64,000 bases of DNA from assembly GCA_947172415.1 (NCBI GenBank), contig OX359195.1, positions 744,001-808,000 on the forward strand, read 5' to 3'. The notes below the pieces were generated by a model. It was given only the letters and a program-made list of their open reading frames with translations. It was not told where the DNA came from and did no database searches. The first letter of the stretch is position 1. Each line of letters starts with the position of its first letter. Origin of the DNA: Chondrosia reniformis. Lineage: Eukaryota; Porifera; Demospongiae; Chondrillida; Chondrillidae. Positions 1 through 9,589 of this stretch are shown piece by piece. Made by a program: the position numbers and the translations under genes.

Positions 1-2455
1 AGTTGTGTAATAGGACCATTAAGAACTGTTATACACACTCCAATGCAGAGGAAAACGATAAAGAAATTATATTTGCAGATTAAGAAAGTATTCTCTTGCA
101 GGAAACTAAAGCAAGTTGATCTATCAAATGAACCATTGATTAATAATATTGAAAATAGGACAATTATAAATGAATTAAAAGCTGGCTCTGCTGAACAATT
201 AATTGAAACAGGAAATATTGGAATGGAATTTCAAGACCATTCTGACCATAACAAATTAAAGACTCCATTAATACTATCATCACAGCATGGTAACACTAAC
301 TTGGTAAAGACACTATTACAAGCAGGAGCTGAAGTAGATCAAGTAGTGGAAGGAGATTTGATAACAGCTCTAGAATATGCTTGTTTCTATGGACATGATA
401 GCATGGTGAAAGTTCTATTGAAGAATGGAAGTAAACCAAATGGAATTGATAAATATGGAAAGGCCACAGGAATACCACTAGCTGAGGCAGTGAAACGACA
501 TCATGGAAACATTGTTAAAATGTTGTTATTACACGGAGCAGATCCTAACATGGATGATTGTCATTTAAGAGCTACACCTATGAAGTGGGTTACCCAAGAA
601 TTGCAATACTCACAGAGATGGTGGTCTTTCAGAAACGATAGTATGTACATTTGTGAACTCTTAGTAAAAGCTGGTGCTAGATTATTATCTGCAATCAATG
701 TCGCACATTTAAGGGTTTTGTCATTCTACACTCGTAAATCTGTTGTGGTAATAGGCAACAGTCATCATGGTAAAACTACTCTTGTAGCTTCATTGAGAAA
801 TGAGGACAGATGCCTAAAGAAATTGGTCAATCGTATACAAAAGATGAATATTATCACAGAACGTACAGCTGGTATTGACACTGTTCCATTTGACAGCAAG
901 AAATATGGCCGAGTGCTGTTCTTTGATTTTGCTGGTCATGAGGCATATCACGGACCTCACCAAGCATTCCTAAGAGCTCTCTTTCCCAGACCAGGAGTAT
1001 CACTGAGCTTTTTAATGTTGGTCAAGTCAACAGATTCAGAAAGTACAATCCTCAGTCAGTTGAAGAGATGGCTTCAACCATTAATAAGCATTCCCAATGT
1101 TCCTGAGAATGTTAAAGTAAAGGTGATTCTGGTTGGTAGTTTTGCTGATCAACTTACAGTTGCTAAAAGTGAAATAATTACCATGCTTCAAAGATGTCTA
1201 GATCAAATTGAAGGAAGAGATCAAAAGTGGTTGGAATTCAGTAAGCCTTGTGTATTAGACTGTAGGTACTCAGAATCTGCTGGAATTGATTACCTTCGAG
1301 ATCAGATCAACAGTGTTACCAGTTATGAGCAGTCATCAATTGAAACAGGTTATAACCTTCACTGGGTAGTCACATTAATCAAGGAATCATTTAAACAACT
1401 TGGTCCTGCTTTTCAAATAAAGAAATTTAAATTGCGGATCCAGACTTTGGAAAAACGTAATGACTTACCCATCAATCTCCCATCAGCTGATCAGATATAT
1501 AGAGATTTAGCTGCTGCTGGTCATGCCTTGCATTTCCCTAACGAGGAAGATCCAGATGAGAGTTGGCTGGTGTTTGATATACCTACTGTACTGAATGAGA
1601 TATATGGCAAACTCTTTTCTCACTTTATCAATAATGAAAACTCTCAAACTAAATATGGTTTAATAAATCGGCATGATCTTCATTCTTTGATCCCTAAATA
1701 TGATAATCTGATCTGTAACTTGTTAATTGATCTTGAAATTTGCCTAAAAGTTGACAAAAATCTGTTGAAAGAAGTAGAACTACTTGTTAACACAGCCAAT
1801 GAAGCCCAAAATGAATGGCTTTTCTTTCCATCATTTACACGAAGTCAGAAACCAGATCAAGTTTTCAAAGAAGACCAGAGATTCAAAGTGTACATTTGCT
1901 GGCAAGTACACACAATAAATGATCAGACACTATCTCCTATTGTCCACCAGACAATCCTCCTTTGTCTTGCTGCACACTACGTTTTCAAGCATGAAACATC
2001 TGTTGGGTATTACTGCAGTCTCTGGTGCAATGGAATCACGTGGTCTAATAATATTAAAGGTATCGAGGTTGCTGTTCAGATTGCAGATCAATCGCTGATC
2101 CAGGTAGCTTGTAGGGGCTTATGTGAAGCAGAAAAGGTCCTTGCCTATCTCTCTCAAATTGCACAAGATATCTTGAAAACTTGTAGCTCTTTCAAAACCG
2201 AAGTTGGAGCTTATATTATTCACCATCCTGATATGCCTGCTGTCAGCAATGATCCTAAGCTAGCTTCAAAGAAGAACATGTATCCAGCTTCAAGTATCTG
2301 TACTTCTAGGGAATGTATTCTAAGTCTACCACATGAAGAAGACCATGTTCCCCCTCCTGTTGCTATGAGTGACGTGTTTGGCTGTATACCTCAACTTGAA
2401 GTACTGCAGCAGCTAATGGCAGTCACAATTCCTGGACCATCATCACAGCCAAAAG
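1..2455 (+). CDS. R1 exon 1: end of TM7, ankyrin repeats, Roc GTPase, COR-like region
   Basis: Reading frame 1 is open from the window edge; residues before the Met at 43 match TM7 of the full-length paralogues. Four ankyrin-type repeats follow (about 255-690), with helices such as NLVKTLLQAGAEVDQ. The Roc domain has the P-loop GNSHHGKT (about 754-777), a G3 motif DFAGHE, a G4-position VGSFADQ and a G5-position CRYSESAG. The COR-like part begins near LPSADQIYRDLAAAGHAL. ROCO proteins use Roc as a GTP switch and COR for dimerisation. The G3 glutamine found in R2-R6 (DFAGQE) is His here (codon 937-939), which may slow GTP hydrolysis. The exon ends at a GTAACT donor at 2456 in phase 1; the open frame to 2478 only reads into the intron. 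Confidence 0.85.
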
Positions 2456-5400
2456 GTAACTCTATTTGTAACAAATAATTTTAATAATCAGAAATTTATA
2501 TAATAGGTAGCACAAGTGTATTGTATGGTATTAGAAGAGACTATCTTTATATAGGAATCTGAAGCTTAACATACTGCATCTATATGGTTAGAGAGTTTGT
2601 ATGGAATTTACTTAATTGAAAAATCCACATTTATTGACACATATATTTTAGTTGCATTACTACGTATGTATATATTTTATTCAGTTTAGTCAGATTGTGA
2701 ATGTAATCTTTGTTTTATTGATATAGCTAATGAATCAAAGGTAAAAACCTTTTTGGAAGAGAATCATGATTTTATAAAGTATGAGTGCAATTTCAAGAGA
2801 ATAGCATCTGATCTACTCAATGCCAGAGCAGTCAACCGGGGAGAGTGCGAGAGACTTGATCAGTATCCTTTGGAGGACGCCAACCAGTACATGTTCCTCA
2901 TCCTTCAGAAGGACCCCTCAGTTACAAAGCTGTTAAAAGTAGCCAGTGCACTAGAAAGGGATCTAACACATGATTGTAACCAAAAACTTGCCTCCAGAAT
3001 AAGACAGTTTGCAGGTATGTATGTACTGTATGTTTACATAGGATACAATTTACTGAATATAACTGTAATATAAATATATATTAGGCTAAGGAACATACTA
3101 AGTATAATCTATGAACATACTATTTTACTATACCCTCTAAACAGCAACAAACTTTACCATATTTTGCTAATGCAGGATCAGATATACGTACGTATATACC
3201 CAATTGTATTAAGTCTGTGTAGATATGAGATATAAAGTGTGTATAAAGTGAGCTTTGTGGATGAAGTAAAATTAACTAATTTTTATTTTTGTGTCATTTA
3301 GCAAGTGAATTAAAAGGTAAAACGTTCCTGAATGAAAACCTTGATTTTATAAAGAATGAATGTGACTTCAAAAGAATAGCAACTGATCTTCACAATGCAA
3401 CAGTAGTAGATGACGGAGAATTGGAAACACTGATTCAGTCTCCTAACTATTTGGCTGCCAACCGGTTTATGTATCTCTGCCTTGTGAGGGATCCTTCCAT
3501 TGAGAAGTTATCAAAACTAGCTGAAGTTCTGGAAAGAGACTCAACACATGGATGCCACAAAAGCCTTGCCTGTACAATTAGAAAATTTATCAGTTAGTAT
3601 ACATATGTACATACTTACATACTAAACCTATATAATAATATCAAATCAATCTATAGATATAGTGATTTTTATATCATGATTCCCCCATTAGCTGTGATTA
3701 AACTTATGATCAAAAAACACTTTACAAATGTACTCACTAAGCAGCAATGAACCTCTTCCCTAGGCCTATCTCCCTATATACACACTTACTGGATCCGCTA
3801 TATGTATAGGTAATGAGATATAAAGTGTGTAATTAGATTATTAATGAGATTCCTCTTGATTTGTTGCAGTGTTAACTCTTCTTATACATGTACACTTAGG
3901 TGAACCAGGAGATTTGAATATTCAAACAAGCAGTGAGAGACAGGAACAGGAAAATCAACCATTAACAGTACAAGCTGAGATTCACCAAACAGGACCCAGG
4001 CCACTTAGATACTTAGTTCCTGAACCATCATCACAGCCAAAAGGTTTGTTTCTATTTGTAACAAATAATTTTAATAGTCAGAAATTTATATAATGTACAA
4101 AAATAGGAAACTGAAATATGATTCTGCATCTCTTAGAGATTTATAGCTACAATAAAGGAGTTTGTATATTTTTTGGAATTTACTTAATCGAAAATCCACA
4201 TTTATTGACTTATATTAGTTACAGTACGTGTACACGTGTTATGTCAATTATAGTATCATTAATTTTTTCAGTTTAGTCAGATTGTTAATGTAATCTTTGT
4301 TTTATAGCTAATGTTAAAAGCTCTAAAAGTATATTGTCACCCGAAGAATACGAAGACAGTAAGTTTAACTATGTATGTAATTGTGAAAGTTCACTATTAA
4401 AGTAATAAGAGTAATTAATTTTTATGATTGTAGCCATTTTTGGTACCAAGCAATTGAAATCTCCCAAATCAATTGAGTCACTAGAATTAACAACTTTCTC
4501 TGAGAAACAAAAGATACTTCAGAAGGTATGCATAAGAAAGTTTTAAAAATATGTTGTCATTTTAATTAGTATACGTAGTTACTAGATATTATGTATCAAT
4601 TGCTTTGCTTTGTTAGAGTTCTCTAGTGTCTGGTTCTGAGTCACTGGATCCAAAAGAACCTGGTGACCCCTCCCCTCATGATATAGGTGTGTATATTGTT
4701 GTATGTATGTGTGCAATATATACATATCTCTATGTATATGGAGGACCAAAGTATCCTCATATGTATATAATACTGCTTCCGTTACATTCTCTAATTCACA
4801 GAGCATGAAGAGCGACTAGACCAGCTGTGTTGGATCCCATTTGGGATACAGTCTCTTCAAGTAGACCAAACTGGAGGAAGGTTCAGTTTGGAACCGGAAG
4901 GGGACAGACCAGTGGATAGTGACGTCACTCATCTGGAGATACCAGAGGGAGCTGTTGCTGGGAAGAGGAAGGTGCAGATCAGATATGCAATCATAATGGA
5001 TGGTCCTCTGGTGGCACCAGCTGGTTATAAACTGGCCAGCCCTGTGGTGTATATCCACTACAACAGTAAAGACATCAAGAGTCCCATCACCCTCCACCTT
5101 CCTCACTGGAGTGCAGATGGTGACAAAGTGAAGATGATGATGGCACCTCACTCTCCTGTGAATAAAGAGTTCACATTTGAGGACTATGAAGGGGCAGGTA
5201 ATGGCAGGGTTTTCCTCATCACAGGACACTGCACCCTCTTTACTAAAGCTTCACGTTTAAATGATCCTTTTGAGTATCTTGCTTCTGCTTGGAAGTGGGA
5301 GTCAAAGGATGGCAGTATAACAACACGAATAGCTGCTACTTACAAACATAATGTTTGGATCCAGGTTTGTGTTTTCTTTTTCTATATAGAAATGCTTTCT

Positions 5401-8400
5401 GGTTTTATTTAACTTTATGACACATCCCTCTAGATATTAGAAAAGCATTGGATAGGTTTTCGCAGAGTTGGACAGCCTTATGAATTTAAATTTTTGGAAG
5501 GGGGAGAAATATTGAAGTATAAGCTAGAACCAGGTTGCCATGGTGTAATTACTGGAGGCCAACAGGTTTGTAGTACACAGCATCAGGTTTGTTGTGGGAC
5601 TTTGTATAGAACTACATGTATTAATTGGAGATGACATAAAGTGGCCTGTAAGATGGTTTTTGTGGCTGAATAATTACTAATATTGGTGTATAGTGTTTTT
5701 AAGTGCTATTTTTGGCTGTTAATAAGCAAATATAAATAATATAAATAAAATCTTTTTCAAATATTTAATTATTGAATATATTGGAGTAATCAAGAGGTGT
5801 TTGCTGTTGATAGTTTGTATTTATATGTTGGTCTATGTCAGAGAGTACAGTAATACTCTCTAAGTAGGGTCGGCCAAAAACAGGGCCGCCCTATTCAATG
5901 TATTATCAACCAACACCTAGCTAATAAATCAAAAAACGATTCGATTTTCAACTATTTACAAACCAGCTTAAAGACATAATATAAACAAAAATCCTCTTGC
6001 TATTGATTTCTTGAGAAATGTCTAACCTTTGAGGTGAATTGTGTACACAATCTTCTTAATATGTAATTCTGGGAGGTTCTGAACTGGCTACTGGACAGTC
6101 TGTCCTTCTCTGCCAAGATAGAAGGAACACAATATATTTCTTTACTTTCTAAGTGTACATATATATCCTCTTAAGAATTTCTGTTTATGGTGATTTCACT
6201 GTATTAGAAAAATAAGCATCATCCATCCGGCCTATTATAGCTACGTATTATGTGTTTTCATTCACTTGATTAGTATCTTGGATTATTCTTGTATTTGTGT
6301 ATACAGATTAAGAAGGAACATATTGTGTATCAAATTGGAAATAAAAGGAAATTAAAAGATGACTTTAAAGTGGATATGTATCCTCCATTTCTTACTCTTG
6401 TACCAAATTGTGGGTCCACTTCTAAAGATCCACCTTATGAAAATGTGTCTCTACAAGGAGTTAAATCTATTGACAGTTTCAGTTTTCATTGTAATCTTTC
6501 TACAAAAGGTAAGTTTTTAATTTGGTTTATCTGTCAATTAGTTCCTCTTAAAATATACACTTGTTGAATGTAGGTTCAACCTTCAAGGATGATTCAGGAG
6601 CTACAGCAACTCTAAAAAGACATCAGCAAGGTATCCTATATATGTATACTTTGATTCTAATTATATAAGTGCACATGATATATATACCATGCTTAACATA
6701 TTAACTATGATTCTGCATCAAGATTTATAGCTAAAATAAATGAGTTTGTATATTTTTCTGGAATTTACTTATAATCAAAAATCCACCTTTATATATTTTA
6801 GTTACAGTACATATTACGTATTTGTTAATTTTAGTATTATATGAATAAATATTAGCAAACTTTACCATATCTCATTAACACAGGATCAGATTATACCCAA
6901 TTGTATAAGTCTGTGTAGATAATGAGATATAAAGTGTGCATGTCATTAGATTAATAATGAGATTCCTCTTGATAGGTTGCAGTGTTAACTCTTCTTATAC
7001 ATGTACACTTAGGTGAACCAGGAGATTTGAATATTCAAACAAGCAGTGAGAGACAGGAACTGGAAAATCAACCAATAACAGTACAAGCTGAGATTCACCC
7101 AACAGTTCCTGGACCATCATCACAGCCAAAAAGTAACTCTATTAATTTTAATAATCAGAAATTTATATAATAAAACTAATGTATAATAATATTAGAAACC
7201 ATCTTTGTATAAGAGTTCGAAGCTTAACATATTAAATATGATTCTACATCGATATATAGCTAAAATGGAATTTAATTACTTAATCGAAAATCCATATTTA
7301 TATATGAAGAAGACCATGTTCCTTCTCCTGTTGCTATGAGTGAGGTGTTTGGTTGTATACCTCAACTTGAAGTACTCCACCAGCTAAGTACTTTGGGAGC
7401 AGCTTCAGATCCCATTTCAAGAGGTCAGCACATGCATACCATATAATTATGTAGGTAGCTATATATATATACCAATGACCTCATGCTTGCCTCTCACCTT
7501 AACTGCACATACGTATACGTATATATCCTTTGTAGGCATAATGATAAGTCTCAATTGAATTCAAATTGCATACTGACATAATTATTTCAGAGAGTATATG
7601 ACATTAATCTCCAAGTAGGGATGGCATGAAAATATACATGAATTATTGCAGGGATCGACTACGGTGTATGTGTTTATGTTGAAATTTGATCACTCGTAAA
7701 TGCTAGCCGACATGAAATGGTTCTCTCAGACGTTTCGACAACCTAGCTGTCTTCATCTCGGCTAGCATTTATTAGTGATTGAATTTCAACATGAACTTTC
7801 CTAGTCACTCAGGACTTTATAGTAATATATATGTTTAACTGGGAACTTTTAAATTTTCTTCAGCTATATATCTTTGTGTATAAGATCTTAAATATCATGC
7901 ATATTATTTCTTAATTTAGCATCTCAATTTGAGCAGAATGTAGAGAATGGTGTTAACAATTTATCAGAATCTGTTTCAGGTTTATATATATATATGTACA
8001 TGCTATAGCTGTTTTGTTAGTGTAATTGTTCATGTGATTGAACCAATCCATGTACGCATGTTTCTAATATTCAACTCTATAAAGTGAGCTTTTTGTGGGT
8101 TAAGTAAAATTAACTAATTTTTATTTTTTGTGTCATTTAGCAAGTGAATCAAAAGTTAAAACGTTCCTGAATAAAAACCATGATTTTATAAAGAATGGTT
8201 GTAATTTCAAAAGAATAGCAACTGATCTTCACCATGCAGCAGTAGTAGATGAAGGAGAACTGGAAAAACTGCTTCAATCTCCTAACTATTTGGATGCCAA
8301 CCGGTCTATGTATCTCTTCCTTGTGAGGGATCCTTCCATTGAGAAGTTATCAAAACTAGCTGAAGTTCTGGAAAGAGACTCAACACATGGATGTCACAAA

Positions 8401-8854
8401 AGCCTTGCCTGCACAATAAGAAAATTTATCAGTTAGTATACATATGTACGTACTTACATACTTACATACTAAACCTATATAATAATATCAAATCAATCTA
8501 TAGATATAGTGATTTTTATATTCTGATTCCCCCATTAGCTGTGATTAAACTTATGATCAAAAACACTTTACAAATGTACTCACTAAGCAGCAATGAACCT
8601 CTTCCCTAGGCCTATCACCCTATATACACACTTACTGGACCTGCTATATGTATAGTATAGGTAATGAGATATAAAGTGTGTTATTAGATTATTAATGAGA
8701 TTCCTCTTGATAGGTTACAGTGTTAACTCTTCTTATACATGTACACTTAGGTGAACCAGGAGATTTGAATATTCAAACAAGCAGTGAGAGACAGGAACAG
8801 GAAAATCAACCATTAACAGTACAAGCTGAGATTCACCCAACTGGACCCACTTAG
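1..8854 (+). CDS. R1: receptor-ROCO gene, 5'-truncated by window, with CARD-like and ZU5 modules
   Basis: The gene is open from base 1, inside the last membrane segment, so its first part lies outside the window. Splice-consistent exons are 1-2455, 2727-3014, 3302-3592, 3900-4043, 4308-4358, 4434-4525, 4617-4686, 4802-5364, 5434-5565, 6307-6508, 6574-6630, 7013-7132, 7920-7979, 8141-8431 and 8751-8854 (TAG). All have AG/GT borders and join without a frame break. Order of parts: ankyrin repeats, Roc GTPase, COR-like region, CARD-like A, CARD-like B, linkers, ZU5, unknown region, linker, second CARD-like B, terminal linker. It is the only array member here with ZU5. The long tail may be a fusion of two former gene tails, since the segment from 7300 on resembles the R2 tail. 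Exon joins are inferred from splice sites and phase, not from transcripts. Confidence 0.7.
2727..3014 (+). CDS. R1 module A exon: CARD-like death-fold domain
   Basis: A 96-codon exon bordered by an ATATAG acceptor and a GTATGT donor, phase 1 on both sides. The peptide (starting ANESKVKTFLEENHDFIKY) is all-helical in character. Its hydrophobic spacing resembles a six-helix CARD: FIKYECNFKRIASDLL, then NQYMFLILQKDPSVTKLL, then LASRIRQF. Copies occur at 31992, 41695, 57049 and, decayed, at 59269. CARD domains pair with other CARDs in signalling; the assignment rests on pattern only and could equally be another death-fold class. Confidence 0.6.
3302..3592 (+). CDS. R1 module B exon: second CARD-like domain
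   Basis: A 97-codon phase 1-1 exon after a GTCATTTAG acceptor. It is clearly paralogous to module A (FIKNECDFKRIATDLHNA versus FIKYECNFKRIASDLLNA) but belongs to a separate subtype. The donor is GTTAGT at 3593; without splicing the frame meets TAG after two more codons, so reading it as a short single-exon gene would be wrong. Other copies are at 8141-8431 and 14342-14632. Confidence 0.6.
3900..4043 (+). CDS. R1 module C exon: polar linker ending in PSSQPKG
   Basis: A 48-codon phase 1-1 exon following the conserved intron end TACACTTAG. It encodes a low-complexity acidic and polar linker (GEPGDLNIQTSSERQEQENQ) and ends in PSSQPKG at a GTTTGT donor. Copies of the module are at 7013, 8751, 14946, 33648, 39009, 39605, 50465, 57617 and 60301. 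It probably acts as a spacer between death-fold modules. Confidence 0.6.
4308..4686 (+). CDS. R1 three short linker exons (4308-4358, 4434-4525, 4617-4686)
   Basis: Three small exons with matching phases (1-1, 1-0, 0-1) carry Ser/Lys/Glu-rich sequence (SILSPEEYED, KSPKSIESLELTTFSEKQ, SESLDPKEPGDPSPHD). They join module C to the ZU5 exon without a stop. No domain is recognised; they look like disordered linker. Confidence 0.5.
4802..5364 (+). CDS. R1 ZU5 domain exon
   Basis: A 563-nt exon in an open frame from the AATTCACAG acceptor to the GTTTGT donor at 5365. The region VTHLEIPEGAVAGKRKVQIR, then LASPVVYIHYN and SPITLHLPHWSADGDKVK, has the hallmarks of a ZU5 domain (GG-RFSL entry, IPEGAV, P-I-L-LPH). 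ZU5 occurs in ankyrins, UNC5 and PIDD, often next to death domains, where it mediates contacts or autoproteolysis. No HFS autocleavage site was recognised. It is the only ZU5 found in this window and is not duplicated in R2-R5. Confidence 0.8.
5434..6630 (+). CDS. R1 exons after ZU5 (5434-5565, 6307-6508, 6574-6630)
   Basis: Three frame-consistent exons. The first continues a beta-rich region (HWIGFRRVGQPYEFKFLEGG), the second reads IKKEHIVYQIGNKRKLKDDF and onwards, and the third is a short polar linker. They may be the rest of a ZU5-associated region such as UPA, but no motif settles this. Confidence 0.5.
5566..6306 (+). other. R1 intron, about 740 bp, with a MITE-like motif
   Basis: Non-coding and AT-rich. 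At about 5840-5890 it carries a CTCTCTAAGTAGGG motif near an AGAGAGTA copy. The same short inverted signature recurs near 7590, 13250 and 31795, which suggests a small dispersed MITE. Nothing else was recognised. Confidence 0.3.
7013..7132 (+). CDS. R1 second module C linker exon
   Basis: A 40-codon phase 1-1 copy of the linker. The last exon base before the GTAACT donor is A instead of the usual G, giving PKS rather than PKG across the junction. This could weaken the splice site. Confidence 0.5.
7300..7423 (+). pseudogene. Detached copy of the 3' tail of the large exon
   Basis: The stretch encodes EEDHVPSPVAMSEVFGCIPQ through SDPISRG, which is the end of exon 1 as in R2. It abuts intron-like DNA with no good acceptor. 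It ends at the same GTCAGC-type donor as R2. It marks a duplication breakpoint: from here to about 8850 the sequence parallels 12930-14950. A cryptic AG in GAAGAAG would keep phase 1, so use as an exon is not excluded. Confidence 0.55.
7655..7805 (+). mobile_element. Short foldback relic with hammerhead-like arms
   Basis: Inverted arms (GAAATTTGATCACTCGTAAA against its partner ending in GTGATTGAATTTC) enclose, on the minus strand, a hammerhead-like core: ATGAAGACA, a small loop, TGTCGAAACGTC. It matches the ends of the longer element at 13320-13990 and is probably the same insertion with its centre deleted, present in the duplicated segment. Confidence 0.5.
7920..7979 (+). CDS. R1 20-codon linker exon
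   Basis: A phase 1-1 exon between TTTAG and CAGGTTTAT, encoding ASQFEQNVENGVNNLSESVS. An almost identical exon is in R2 at 14129-14188, which supports it as a real exon. Confidence 0.5.
8141..8854 (+). CDS. R1 last two exons: module B (8141-8431) and terminal module C (8751-8854)
   Basis: Module B is a full 97-codon CARD-like exon with the GTTAGT donor. The last exon is a module C copy that does not reach PSSQPKG: it diverges after HPTGPT and ends at TAG 8852-8854. The same terminal form ends R3, R4 and R5, so a stop-containing module C marks the end of a gene in this family. Confidence 0.6.
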
Positions 8855-8989
8855 ACAAAATTATGAAAAGAATATACTAGAGTCTATAACATTACAAAAC
8901 AGGCATCTCATATTTTGCTCTTTGTAGATGTCTTAATAATAGCTTATATACAGGAACATTTTTTGGAACCAAATTAAATTTCAATTGAA

Positions 8990-9589
8990 CTGCGTTGATA
9001 AATTCCTTTACATAATATATACAATTAAATTTGGCCCTAGTCTGAACCTCATTTGTACATATACACAATATCCCAGGTTCCCCATTGATACTAGCCTTAA
9101 TTGCACTGAAGGGGTTACCTTAATATAACCAATAACAATAAACACATCATAGGCATCATGAGTTTTAATTACTTGTATGAGTACCCCCACTGTTGATCGA
9201 CTGAGAAGGGATGTCCCTACTTAAGAATTTCCTGTCGTCAAGGTTACATGTCCAATCTCTTATGTATTATCATGATCATGAATCATTTGAGTCAGTCAAT
9301 ATCGACAGTGGGGGCACTATAATTGAATCCCTTATGTATATCATGAATATCATTTGAATAATATTCAGGATACGTATACGTACACTTGCAGGAGTAGCTA
9401 GTTAGACCTTCTGCCAGTTGTGTATTGCTAGAATACCAAGTGCGAGCAACAGTAACTTTTCGGGATTTTATTGGAAAAGGATTGGAAGTGAGTCAGATCT
9501 TTTAAGGTGACGGATTTCTTCTTTATACCTAAGTAAAAGGCCTTCAAAATAGAGTTAGGGAAGTTCAAGTAGCTATACACGATAACATT
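8990..9589 (+). promoter_or_regulatory. Conserved upstream block of R2
   Basis: The block is shared with DNA upstream of R3 (22690-23044 plus 27992-28172) and R6 (60520-61132). It includes GGGGTTACCTTAATATAACC-like sequence, an inverted repeat (CCCCCACTGTTGATCGACTG near 9184 against CAGTCAATATCGACAGTGGG near 9293), and a leader from ACTTGCAGGAGTAGCTAGTT to the start codon. Conservation across paralogues fits promoter plus 5' leader; a MITE or plain duplication history is the alternative. No TATA box is assigned. Confidence 0.45.

Noticed and set aside
296..478. Repeated 60-codon minus-strand open frames (also at 10848, 29428, 36356 and 62379)
   Set aside because: They lie antisense to the ankyrin repeats and recur only because the coding strand is duplicated; composition and conservation follow the plus-strand protein.
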